Positions 36,434 to 46,100 of a DNA stretch of 64,000 nt are shown in pieces. The DNA comes from JAFDZV01 sp035549015 (GTDB lineage Bacteria > Bacteroidota > Ignavibacteria > OLB7): NCBI GenBank assembly GCA_035549015.1, contig DASZRW010000075.1, positions 1 through 64,000 on the forward strand, in the 5' to 3' direction. Under the pieces are notes generated by a model that made no database searches, was not told the DNA's origin, and worked only from the letters and a program-made list of their open reading frames with translations. Positions within the stretch are counted from its first letter, which is position 1, and the number at the start of each line of letters is the position of its first letter. The translations under genes and the position numbers were made by a program.

Positions 36434-37594
36434 CTACGCACCGGCCCACCGCCGTCCGCGGGGGCCGGCATAGACGGACTGCGGACGGATCAGGCGGCCG
36501 GCCCTCTCCTGCTCGAACGCGTGCGCGATCCAGCCGACCACGCGGCTTACCGCGAAGGTGGGCGTGAAGAGATCGTTCGGAAGCCCGATGCCGTGCAGCA
36601 GCAGAGCCGTGTAGAACTCGACATTCGTCTGCAGCCGCCGCCCCGGCTTCTGCTCCTCGAGCAGCGCAAGCGCCGTCTGCTCCACCTTCGTCGCCAGGCG
36701 ATAGAGATCACGATCGCCCCCGTTCCTGAACAGCGCATCGGCGGCAGCTGCAAGCACATCGGCACGCGGGTCGCGCACCTTGTAGACGCGGTGGCCGAAT
36801 CCCATCAGCCGTTCGCCACGTTCCAGCTTGGCGCGAATGTACGATTCGGCGCGCTCCTCGCTCCCGATCTCCAGTACCATGTCCAGCGCAGGCCCCGGGG
36901 CGCCGCCGTGCAGCGGCCCCTTCAGCGCTCCTACCGCACCCGTAACCGCAGACACCAGATCCGATCCGGTGGAGATGATCACCCGTGCGGTGAAGGTGGA
37001 GGCATTCAGGCCGTGATCGACCACGGTGTTCAGATAGGTCTCGAGCGCCCGCGTCTCCGCCGCGCCCGGTTCGGTGGCCCGAAGCATCCAGAGGTAGTTG
37101 GCGGCATGCCCGAGATCCCCCCGCGGCGCAACCGGCTCCTCGCCGCGAAGCAGCCTCCAGTACGCAGCGACGATGCTCGGGAAGCGGGCAGCGAGCATGG
37201 CAGCCTGCACGGCGGGCTGCACGGCAGGCTGCGCGGCAGGCGTGCTCGCGCCCGCAGCGCCATCCAGGTCCAGCGTTCCCGCCGCCATGCGGAGCGTATC
37301 CATGGCGGGAATGCCGTTCGCGGCGGCCTCCCGGAGCAGCGCGAGCGTTGCCGCCGGAATAGCGCGATGCGATGCGAGCATGCCGGCGAAGGCCTCCAGG
37401 TCTTCGTCGCAGGGAAGCTCGCCGTTCCAGAGCAGCCAGGCGGTCTCCTCGAAGGTCGCGTTCGGCGCAAGCTCCTCCACCGGATACCCGGCAATGATCA
37501 GTTCTCCCGCCTCGCCATCGACACTGCTCAACGTCGTCTCCGCGGCCACGACCCCTTCCAGACCCGGCCGAATCGTTTCCTGATGATTCGTCAT
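36434..37594 (-). CDS. Citrate/2-methylcitrate synthase with Asp-to-Glu change at the catalytic position
   Basis: A 386-residue protein of the citrate synthase family. Expected residues are His194 (DHGLNAST), His229 (LHGGA) and His268 (GFGHRVYK). The third catalytic position, normally Asp in NVDFY, is Glu326 (NVEFYTALLL). A low-complexity insert of Pro/Ala/Gln (about 118-130, from an imperfect 12-bp DNA repeat near 37205-37245) lies in a surface loop. It catalyses condensation of oxaloacetate with acetyl- or propionyl-CoA, if active. It is divergent from a second, DNA-binding-fused paralogue. Confidence 0.9.
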   Translation of the reverse strand: MTNHQETIRPGLEGVVAAETTLSSVDGEAGELIIAGYPVEELAPNATFEETAWLLWNGELPCDEDLEAFAGMLASHRAIPAATLALLREAAANGIPAMDTLRMAAGTLDLDGAAGASTPAAQPAVQPAVQAAMLAARFPSIVAAYWRLLRGEEPVAPRGDLGHAANYLWMLRATEPGAAETRALETYLNTVVDHGLNASTFTARVIISTGSDLVSAVTGAVGALKGPLHGGAPGPALDMVLEIGSEERAESYIRAKLERGERLMGFGHRVYKVRDPRADVLAAAADALFRNGGDRDLYRLATKVEQTALALLEEQKPGRRLQTNVEFYTALLLHGIGLPNDLFTPTFAVSRVVGWIAHAFEQERAGRLIRPQSVYAGPRGRRWAGA

Positions 37595-37637
37595 TGTCCT
37601 TCCTGTTTGTTGTTGTTCGATGCGGGCAACTTATCGT

Positions 37638-37676
37638 ATCGATCAACATATAGTCAATATTGATTTTACGATCGAT
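37638..37676. promoter_or_regulatory. Candidate operator between divergent citrate synthase genes
   Basis: The 92-bp intergenic region is AT-rich in an otherwise GC-rich neighbourhood. It has ATCGAT boxes at 37638-37643 and 37671-37676 enclosing ATCAA (37642-37646), TTGAT (37660-37664) and the palindrome TCAATATTGA (37654-37663). The MerR-like domain encoded next to it could bind here. Confidence 0.5.
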
Positions 37677-37686
37677 ATATTGCGGT

Positions 37687-38907
37687 ATGAAATCGAAGCG
37701 ATATCTCTCGGCGCAGGAGGCTGCGCGCGAACTGGGCATAACGCCGGCAACGCTCTACTCCTACGTGAGCCGCGGACTGATCCGCTCCGAGCAGGGATCC
37801 GGAACCGGGCGGGAGCGGCGGTATCACGCGGAAGACATACGGAAGCTGAAGGAGCGGAGCCAGGTGCGGCGCGATCCGGCGAAGGCCACCGAGGGGGCGC
37901 TGCACTGGGGCGCCCCGCTGCTGGAATCCTCGATCACACTGATTGCGGACGGCCGGCTGTACTACCGCGGGGAGGATGCGGTCCGGCTCGCGGCGACACG
38001 GAGCCTGGAGGAGGTCGCGGGCCTGATATGGAACGGCGACATGACCGCTCCCATCCCCTTCAACGCGCATGTCGTTCGCCTGCCGGCGCGCCTCGCGCGC
38101 ATGCAGCGGGCACTCGCGGAGCTGCGCACGATCGAGCGGATGCAGACGGTACTGGCGATCGCGGCTGCAGAGGATCATGCGGCATACGATCTCCGCACCG
38201 GCGGCGTGATTCGCACCGGCATGCGCATCGTACAGTTGATGACCGCGGTCGCAGCGGACGTCCCGACGATCGGCGGCGGGATTGCAGCCGCGCTCGCCGC
38301 TGCATGGGCGCCCGGCAAGCCGCAGGCCGCACGGCTGCTGGAGCGGGCGCTCATCCTCGCCGCCGATCACGAACTGAACGTCTCCTCCTTCACCGTTCGC
38401 TGCGTTGCGTCAGCGGGTTCAACGCCCTATCAGGCCGTGATCGCCGGCCTCGCAGCGCTGGAGGGAACGAAACATGGCGGATACACCGAGCGTGTGGAGG
38501 CGATGCTGGAGGAGATCGGGAAACCGGAACGCACACGCGATCAGATCGCAGCGCGGCTGCGGCGTGGAGAGGTGATACCGGGCTTCGGGCACTCGCTCTA
38601 TCCCGAGGGTGACCCTCGCGGCGCGGCGCTCCTCGATGCGGTTGCCGATGCCATGCCTCGTTCACAGGCATTGAAGCTTCCATTCGCCGTTCGCGACGCG
38701 GCAGCCGACATGGTTGGTGATTACCCGACCATCGATCTCGGACTCGTTGCCATCTCGCGCGCGCTGGCCCTTCCGCCGGGAACCCCGCTGGCGCTCTTCG
38801 CACTCGGGCGCACCATCGGCTGGATCGGCCACGCACTCGAGCAGTACGCAACCGACCGTATGATCCGGCCGCGGGCACGCTACACCGGGAAAACGCCGGG
38901 GGAGTGA
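37687..38907 (+). CDS. Citrate synthase-family protein fused to MerR-like HTH domain
   Basis: A 406-residue protein. Residues 6-57 are a MerR/excisionase-like helix-turn-helix ('LSAQEAARELGITPATLYSY', then 'GRERRYHAEDIRKLKE'). Residues 70-406 are a citrate synthase domain with His228, His263 (TKHGG), His302 (GFGHSLY) and Asp350 (PTIDLGL). Fused proteins of this kind are known in some bacteria and may be enzymes, metabolite-sensing regulators, or both. Divergent transcription from the unfused paralogue across 92 bp suggests it controls that gene. Confidence 0.9.
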   Translation: MKSKRYLSAQEAARELGITPATLYSYVSRGLIRSEQGSGTGRERRYHAEDIRKLKERSQVRRDPAKATEGALHWGAPLLESSITLIADGRLYYRGEDAVRLAATRSLEEVAGLIWNGDMTAPIPFNAHVVRLPARLARMQRALAELRTIERMQTVLAIAAAEDHAAYDLRTGGVIRTGMRIVQLMTAVAADVPTIGGGIAAALAAAWAPGKPQAARLLERALILAADHELNVSSFTVRCVASAGSTPYQAVIAGLAALEGTKHGGYTERVEAMLEEIGKPERTRDQIAARLRRGEVIPGFGHSLYPEGDPRGAALLDAVADAMPRSQALKLPFAVRDAAADMVGDYPTIDLGLVAISRALALPPGTPLALFALGRTIGWIGHALEQYATDRMIRPRARYTGKTPGE

Positions 38908-38942
38908 TGGGTTATGCGTTATGTACCCGCATAACTCATCAC
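38904..38942. terminator. Hairpin overlapping the stop codon, REP-like phrase
   Basis: 15-bp arms (38904-38918 and 38928-38942) with one mismatch. The sequence continues with further GTTATG/CATAAC phrases to 38962, where CCCCC can also pair with GGGGG at 38898. It could be a terminator or an intergenic repeat. Confidence 0.5.
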
Positions 38943-39064
38943 CCATAATCCATAACTCCCCCCTGTCTCTCACCCATTGCTCTGACAATTTCGGAATCCG
39001 GAACGTTGTACTTCATGATGAGGTGATGGTTGTTGTGTTGATTGTACAAACGCACTGATCTGCT

Positions 39065-39832
39065 ATGCGCATCATAACGTTCCTCAAACGGATAGCCTGG
39101 ATGGCGCTGGCGACGGCGGGCATCCGTCTGGACAGCCTCTCTCCGGCTCGAATCGCTCTGGTGGCGGCCAACATTCTCTTCTTCGCCGTCATGCTTCAGG
39201 CGGCGACACTACCGGTTGCGATCGCATACTTCGTGACGGCATTCTCGGTACGCTACATCTTTCTCTTCCGCAGTTTCGTGAAGGGAGGCATCGCGGACCG
39301 GCTGGCGGGGCGCTTCGGCGTGGAGCGCGGCTATCGGATATACGAGGCATGCACCGCGACGATGTTCTTCCACAGCGGCGCCTGCTTCAGCTGCCTTCTC
39401 CGGCATACCACATGGCTGGGACTCCCGCTGCCGGATGATTCCAAGGCATTCATCCTCGGCGCCGGGATCGTGTTATCGGCAACGGGCTATATCGTGAACA
39501 TGTGGTCGGCATTGATCATCGGCGTGGACACCTATTACTACAAGGATCTCTTCGTCGGGCGATTCCTCGGGCCCTTCAAGCATGAAGGCCCATACCGCAT
39601 TCTGAACAATCCGATGTACGGCGTCGGCCAGTCGGCCGCATACGGCGCAGCCCTGATGAACGGCTCGATCATCTGTCTGGCCGCTACGATGATGAACCAG
39701 ATGATGATGTACATCTTCTACTACGTCATCGAGAAGCCGCACATTCGATCGGTTCTCTCCCTCCCTCCGAACATGCGGCTCTATCGCGCCGGCAAGCTTG
39801 CCATCATGCCGCCGAGGTCGTATGGGAAGTAG
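39065..39832 (+). CDS. Phospholipid methyltransferase-like membrane protein
   Basis: A 255-residue protein with about five transmembrane helices. The C-terminal 'GPFKHEGPYRILNNPMYGVG' followed by a hydrophobic helix and 'EKPHIRSVL' is the pattern of the PEMT/isoprenylcysteine-methyltransferase superfamily (phospholipid methyltransferase domain), where this segment binds SAM. It may methylate phosphatidylethanolamine or another lipid. A single gene. Confidence 0.8.
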   Translation: MRIITFLKRIAWMALATAGIRLDSLSPARIALVAANILFFAVMLQAATLPVAIAYFVTAFSVRYIFLFRSFVKGGIADRLAGRFGVERGYRIYEACTATMFFHSGACFSCLLRHTTWLGLPLPDDSKAFILGAGIVLSATGYIVNMWSALIIGVDTYYYKDLFVGRFLGPFKHEGPYRILNNPMYGVGQSAAYGAALMNGSIICLAATMMNQMMMYIFYYVIEKPHIRSVLSLPPNMRLYRAGKLAIMPPRSYGK

Positions 39833-39959
39833 CAAGAGTATTTCGGCCATCGGCACCGCGCCGGATGGGAGCCGAATTAGAAATGCATCTGAAAACTCCA
39901 GGGGCGCAACACTCGCCTCATGCCGATGAATCCATCCGACGCCCGGGAGTGGCCCCCTG

Positions 39960-39999
39960 CTCTATCGGTTCAGCGCCACCTCTATCGGTTCAGCGCCAC
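39960..39999. repeat. 20-bp perfect tandem duplication
   Basis: CTCTATCGGTTCAGCGCCAC occurs twice (39960-39979, 39980-39999). The right copy includes the stop codon of the following minus-strand gene. Confidence 0.9.
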
Positions 40000-40872
40000 G
40001 CGATATGTATTCACATGCGCACGCACCGTCTCGGTGATCGGTTGCGCGTAGCCGCCGCCGAGCGTGAGCACAAGCGGCAGACCGGCACCGCGCCCGGCCG
40101 CCAGCACCATGCGGTCCCGCTCCATCAGCCCCTCGTGCGTAAGAGCCAGGCGCCCGAGGCGATCGCAGTGCAACGGATCGACGCCGGCCTGGTAGAAGAT
40201 GACCTCGGGCCCAAACGCCATCACCGCATGCAGTGCACCCGCGAGCAGTGAGAGATAGGCATCATCGCCGGTGCCGTCATCGAGATCGATATCGATCGCG
40301 GAGGGGATCTTGGTGAAGGGATAGTTGTTGCGACCGTGCATGCTGAGCGTAAAGCAGCGATCATCGCCGCCGAGTATCGCTGCCGTGCCGTTCCCCTGAT
40401 GCACATCGAGATCCACCACCGCCACACGGCGCACGGCTCCCTCCTCGAGCAGCGTCAACGCTGCGACGGCGATATCGTTGAACACACAGTACCCTTCCCC
40501 GGCATCGCGGAAGGCATGATGCGTGCCGCCGGCCAGGTTGCCCGCAAGACCATCATGCAACGCCGCACGCGCGGCCGCGAGCGTCCCTCCCACCGATGCC
40601 AGCGAGCGCCGCACGAACGCAGGGCTCCACGGTATGCCGATGCGCCGCACGATCTTCGGGTCCACCGTCCCATCGCAGTACGTGTTCACATAGCGCGCCG
40701 AATGCGCCACCAGCAACTGTTCCGGATGCACCGGCACCGCCTCATGCAGCTCACCTGCGGCAACAACGCCCTCGGCAAGGAGCGTATCTCGGAGCAGGCG
40801 ATACTTCTCCATCGGGAATCGATGTCCCTCAGGGAGCGGAACGGTATAGGTATCGGAGTAGGAGATGTGCAT
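39982..40872 (-). CDS. Histone deacetylase-family (class II/acetoin-utilisation-like) hydrolase
   Basis: A 296-residue protein; MHISYSDTYTVPLPEGHRFP is the family N-terminus and sets the start (the frame is open 28 codons further). The HDAC fold has GGTHHA (His118-His119 pair), VVDLDVHQGNG (Asp156 and His158 as zinc ligands), QAGVDPL and the Gly-rich LTLGGGY near the end. Bacterial members deacetylate small acetylated amines or proteins. It is divergent from the integrase. Confidence 0.93.
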   Translation of the reverse strand: MHISYSDTYTVPLPEGHRFPMEKYRLLRDTLLAEGVVAAGELHEAVPVHPEQLLVAHSARYVNTYCDGTVDPKIVRRIGIPWSPAFVRRSLASVGGTLAAARAALHDGLAGNLAGGTHHAFRDAGEGYCVFNDIAVAALTLLEEGAVRRVAVVDLDVHQGNGTAAILGGDDRCFTLSMHGRNNYPFTKIPSAIDIDLDDGTGDDAYLSLLAGALHAVMAFGPEVIFYQAGVDPLHCDRLGRLALTHEGLMERDRMVLAAGRGAGLPLVLTLGGGYAQPITETVRAHVNTYRVALNR

Positions 40873-41041
40873 GGGATCAACAGGCAACCCGCTGGTCGCA
40901 GAATCGTGAATCGTCTCCTGAGGCAGAGTTTCGCTTTTGACTCGTTCCATCTGCATCCCGACATCTGCACTGGACTTGTTACCCGGGCGTTACCGGGAAC
41001 ACGGGCGCTGATGACTCGATTCACAGGAACGGAGCGACAAG

Positions 41042-42079
41042 ATGAGCATCCCCGTACGAAAGAAAAAGCTCGCCGATGGGAGGACATCCCTCTACCTGGA
41101 CATCTACCACAACGGCCGCCGCAGCTACGAGTTCCCGAACCTCTATCAGACGAAGGGGAGCGGGTCGGTCAACAAGGCCAACGTGCAACTCGCGCAGAGC
41201 GTGGGGGCGCAGCGGCAGCTCGAGCTGCAGGCCGGTGCCCATGGCCTGGGGCATACAATCAAGGGTGGCGGCGACTTCGTCGCGTACGTGGCGGGATTGT
41301 GCGAGACAAAGCCGGCCGCAGGAGGCAGCTCGTGGAAGGCATTGCTGCACAAGCTGCGGGAGTACGCGCCGCATGGAGCGACCTTCGCCGGCATCAATGC
41401 CGCATGGCTGGAAGGGCTGCATCAGCACCTGACGCGAAGCGTCGCGCAAAGCACGGCGCGCACCTACTACGACAAGGTGAAGACGGCGCTGAACCAGGCT
41501 GTGCGCGACGGGATCATCGCGGCGAACCCATGCGCACGTGTACAGAACATCCGCATGCCGGAGACGCAGCGCACCTATCTCACCGCCGAGGAACTGGCCG
41601 CACTGGCGGCGACCTCGTGCACGAGCGCCGAAACGAAGCGCGCCTTCCTCTTCGCCTGCTTCACCGGCCTGCGCATCTCCGACGTGCGGCGGCTCCGATG
41701 GGAGAGCATCAGGCGCGGACGCATCGAGTTCCGTCAGCAGAAGACAGACGGAGTTGAGTATCTTCCGCTTTCAGCGACGGCACTGCAGCTCCTCGGCGAG
41801 CCGGCGCCGTCTGGCGGCCTAGTCTTCGCGCTTCTCTGCGACGTGCAGATCAACCGCGTCCTGCGGCAATGGGCAGCCGCGGCCGGCATCACGAAGCACC
41901 TCTCCTTCCACTGCGCGCGCCACACGTTCGCGACGCTGCTCCTGACCAACGACGTGGACATCTATCGCGTCTCGAAGCTGCTCGGGCATAAGAGTGTGCA
42001 GGTAACGCAGCGGTATGCGAAGATCGTGGACAAGCGGATGCAGGAGGCGGTGGAGCGGTTGCCGGGGTTGGAGGTATAG
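41042..42079 (+). CDS. Tyrosine recombinase/integrase
   Basis: A 345-residue protein with an N-terminal arm-binding region, a SAM-like core-binding domain (about 75-165) and a C-terminal catalytic domain. All active-site residues are visible: Arg211 (TGLRISD), Lys234, His290 and Arg293 (HCARHTF), His316 (LGHKSV) and Tyr325 (QRYAK). It is a Bacteroidota-type mobile-element integrase. It lies at the left end of an accessory region with lower GC than the rest, and converges with the HEPN/STAND pair, so it may have brought in that island. No att repeats were identified. Confidence 0.95.
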   Translation: MSIPVRKKKLADGRTSLYLDIYHNGRRSYEFPNLYQTKGSGSVNKANVQLAQSVGAQRQLELQAGAHGLGHTIKGGGDFVAYVAGLCETKPAAGGSSWKALLHKLREYAPHGATFAGINAAWLEGLHQHLTRSVAQSTARTYYDKVKTALNQAVRDGIIAANPCARVQNIRMPETQRTYLTAEELAALAATSCTSAETKRAFLFACFTGLRISDVRRLRWESIRRGRIEFRQQKTDGVEYLPLSATALQLLGEPAPSGGLVFALLCDVQINRVLRQWAAAAGITKHLSFHCARHTFATLLLTNDVDIYRVSKLLGHKSVQVTQRYAKIVDKRMQEAVERLPGLEV

Positions 42080-42202
42080 CGGCGAGGCAGTCGAGCAATC
42101 ATTCTCGGACTGACTTGATTACAAATAGGCCATAACACGTTAGCAAAAATTCGGAACAATATCTACGATTCCGTGAGAAGTGTAATGTATGCATTCGACA
42201 GA

Positions 42203-43123
42203 TCAACTCCCGACTTTGCCACCAAGCAGAGCCAACGAAGTGCTATCTCGTTCGGCAAATGCGTGTATTTGCCCCACAAACGAATCAACGGCCCACTTCA
42301 ATAAACATCCGAACATCGTGTCTACCTCGCCATGATACTGCTTGAGAACTTGCAACAGGTCCTTCGTTTGCCAGCGTTCGTCGGCGGCCGACAAACAACA
42401 ACCCACGATTTTATCACCATCCAGGCTGTGAAAGCACTCGATTTCAATAGCCTTAATCGCACGATCGTGCAAGACGAAGCCGTCAACGATTTGCACACCC
42501 TTGAACATCGAATGACCGGCAATTTCATACCCTTCGTGTACTAACCAGTTCCTCACCTTATACGATACTCTTAGCGGCCAAGCATACGCCTCCTTCAAAT
42601 GCCTCTGGAGACCGAAGCCAATGAAATCACCCTTATCGCTCTCTTCCTCCTCGCTGCCCTCCCCACTCCCCTTACGCTTCTTACTTCTATCGCCCAATAG
42701 ATCTTCAAGTATCTTCAAGTTCCTGCGCTGATTTCCCGACAGCTGAGCAACAGCTGCCAGCTTGCCGCATACACTAGCCAAGCGGTCATAAATGGACCAA
42801 GTTATAGTGACATATGACGTCAGGGTCAGATGCCTCGCTACTGCGAAGTCCATTTCGATACCTCCGTGCGTGATACGATTGCCCGCTTCCGTCGGCACAC
42901 GTATTGATCTTGCAACTGCCTGAACGGCCTCCCATGCAGCGTCTCGCGCATCAAAGAGGCTGACCGTTCCGGCCAGTCGCTGGTGCAGCTCTGCTTTTTC
43001 ACTCCATGCTTTGTAACATGCTGCTGGCAAGATGGTCGCCATTGCGGATACTCCATGAATCGCGGTCCAAACCTTGCGCAAATCTTGGGCGCTATTCGCG
43101 ACTTGGTCTCTGGTGTTAATCAT
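42203..43123 (-). CDS. HEPN-motif protein coupled to the STAND nuclease gene
   Basis: A 306-residue AT-richer protein. The start at 43121-43123 is chosen because a strong Shine-Dalgarno sequence (GAGGAGG, 43130-43136 on the minus strand) is 6 bases upstream, and this start overlaps the 3' end of the STAND gene by 8 bp. The helical C-terminal half carries RNWLVH (191-196), an exact RNxxxH motif of HEPN ribonucleases. A charged spacer (about 147-165, Lys/Glu/Ser) precedes it. I do not recognise the full-length family. By context it is an effector or partner of the nuclease-NTPase upstream. Confidence 0.7.
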   Translation of the reverse strand: MINTRDQVANSAQDLRKVWTAIHGVSAMATILPAACYKAWSEKAELHQRLAGTVSLFDARDAAWEAVQAVARSIRVPTEAGNRITHGGIEMDFAVARHLTLTSYVTITWSIYDRLASVCGKLAAVAQLSGNQRRNLKILEDLLGDRSKKRKGSGEGSEEEESDKGDFIGFGLQRHLKEAYAWPLRVSYKVRNWLVHEGYEIAGHSMFKGVQIVDGFVLHDRAIKAIEIECFHSLDGDKIVGCCLSAADERWQTKDLLQVLKQYHGEVDTMFGCLLKWAVDSFVGQIHAFAERDSTSLALLGGKVGS

Positions 43124-46100
43124 TTGCATCCTCCTCAGCGCGGCCACGTTCCCATTGAAGTTCCGCTTCAGCTACTTCTACTGCCCATTCACGATATCCC
43201 CTTAGAGGAGACGTCAATGGCTCGCCCTGAAGCATACGGACTGCATCGTCAAGACGCTGGATGTAATAGTCGGGAACCTCGCCCGGGCCGCTTGATATTA
43301 CTCCCGATTCTTTTCGCGTTAAACCACTATATATGCGCATACGATCGTCACGATTCATATCAATCGCCATCCTACATATCGGATTGGCAATGGCAGCCCA
43401 CGCCAAAGACGTTTCAGAGTAGGCTGACGCTAAACAGGCCAATTGCGCCAACGTCCTTCTGTCGATTCCAGGATTCAGGACTAGGTATTGCTCGACGTAT
43501 GACGCAACCTGCTGTCCGGACTCGTCGAGCTGCGCAACAAACTTTGGAATCGAATACAACGACGTGAAGCTCGACTCCAACGCAAGTGCACAGAACTCAT
43601 GGAACGCCAAGACATCGCCGGGCCTGTTGTAATCAACGTGACACCATTCACCAACATCGAAATTATGTGGAAGGATCTGGAAGGAATAATCCATCGCTCT
43701 GCTCCGTTCAAGTTCAATTCGCGACCGGATCAGTTTGACAAGTTGAGCCATAGTAAGCTTGAACTCGCAGTAGTCTCTCAATCCTGTTAGTAGATACATT
43801 TCTAGCAAAGATCCATCTAAGCAAAAATCTGTGATAACGTTTAATATCCAACCAATCGGGAGAGAAGTAGGATCAAACGTATACCGACGACTCACTATGT
43901 ACAAGGACGCCACGAAAGCGCCGACCCAGTTGCTTATTTCGACCAGCTGCTCACGATTATCCTCAAGCCGAGCAATCAAATAGGGCCGCACCCTAGGCCA
44001 ATCAGTCGCAGCAAACACGCCAAGCAGAACAAACAGCTGGTGGTTAGTGAAACTGCTCTCGAGTTCGAGAATACAATCCAGCTCTGCCTTATGCAAGGGT
44101 TGCGTGCTCTCTGGATGAGCATTGGAGTACAAATCAAATAGCAACCACTGGGCCGTATTGGTCATGCCCAGCAAGAATCGAAGCTCTCCAGCGACGAGAT
44201 CCTCATCTCCAGAATGCTTTGCCCGCCCTATATACCGCTCACAAATACGGATCGCAAAGAACCACGGCAAGCTGTCATCGATATGCCCCAATGCAAGCAC
44301 ACTACTCACGTAGGATGTTAGCGGATCAGTCGTACCGATATCCCTTGGCACAAACTGGTCCGCGAGATCATTCGCAATGGATGCAATTCGCACCCAATCC
44401 ATTCCATCTTTGCGCCCATTTCGCTCCGCCTGTAGGTAACGTTCAGCCTCTTCAAAAAAATCGTGATAGCACTGAACGTTCTCACAGTTACGAAGGGCCT
44501 GGACAACTCGCTCTGTCTCAGGTGCTAGCTGTTCTGGCAAACCAAATCGAAAGAAGTCGTGCATGCGCCAAGGCGTAAGGTTGTTGTAAACAGCCTCACA
44601 CTTAAGTGCCTGATTGGCCAGGTCGCCTTCGCGCCCATACTCCAGATACCATGACCACAGATTTCTAGCATGAGTAACCTCTTCCATAGTGAGAACCAGC
44701 GGAGGCGCCTTCAGGACTGCCTCACAATGCTTTAGATCATCCACTAGAATCTTTCGATAGCGAAGGGAGGCATCTCCCTTGACTCCCTCTTGCATAGCAA
44801 CACGATGAATCTGGTGGTGCGATTCAGCCAGGACTCTCCACAACCGAGGACGAACGTCAGAGTCAGTGGAAGTTCGAAGTACCTCCCATACCTCATTCCG
44901 AAGTTCAATCAGATTGTTCCAGCCTGAACTGTTCGGAACAAGCATCTGCCTAGTGATAGTCATCGTCCATGTACCTGTCCACTGGACGGCCTCGCGTTCA
45001 GGATTTAAAAGTGCCTTGAGGAGCACCTCGACAAATCCAATGGAATTCGGCAGTGTGAGCTCTGCTTGAATCAGGCCGCGAGCTGGACTGGCGAAGGCTG
45101 GTGAGCATTTCGACTTGCGCAAGATGCGATCCAAGAGTTCGGTCACGCCTTTACCACGTTCAACTTGACCCGAGGATGTAGACTCAAGCGAGAGAAGAGC
45201 TCGGAACTCATTCAGATAGCGACGTGCGACGTTTGGATCGGAAACATTCTCAGCAACCTGAAAGACTACCCACGGAAGCTTGGTCACGAGGGAAGGATGG
45301 GTAAATGTTTGCGGCCCCCAAAGCGAGCCTTCTACAGTCGCTTCATATTTGGGGTTATTGCGTATTGCGGTTAACACCTCAAGAGCGCTTTCCGGATCAG
45401 CGTAACCAGCTTTCTCGACGAGAGCAAGTACTCGATACTGATCGACAACTGTTCCTTCTTGGACTATGGTCCTCATGCTCTCGAAAACTGGCCGTAAGAA
45501 CGAGTGGCCTGCTGCGTCCTCCAGTCTCATCGATGTGAGATGTGAGATGGTGCCGAGCACTTTGTCTATAGCCGGAACATCTCCCTGAACAATCCGATCA
45601 ACTAGCCACTTACCCGCATGATTGACTCTGTTCGTGTTTTCGTCATAGTTAAACAGCCATTCACCTACTATGTGGTCTCGTATGATTGGCGGTTCGACGG
45701 CGTAAAGTCGCTTCCCTACACCCCAATTGCGGAGCAGGCGACTATCAACAAGCCTCTTGAGAAGATCCGGGATTCTCGGCAATGGAACCCCTTGTGTATC
45801 AAGGAAGATCAGTTCGACTTGATCGCGAGAGTCCTCCAGACTTAGAGTTCCCCAAAGGGCCACCCATCGTAAGAGGGTTCTCGCTGACATGTGGTCGGAA
45901 GAATCAAGCTGTGCAATGCATAAGTCAACGTAAGAATTTGCCCAGGCGGCAACATCAGATGGAAGAGACGACAGGTCATTTCGATTCGCAAGATCCGCAA
46001 TCAAACACATCCATCCAGGTACACCTCGTGAATACTGATAGACTGAATGGAGCCACGACTCGGGAAGCTGAACGGTTAGTTTGCCGCGAAGTAGAGTCTT

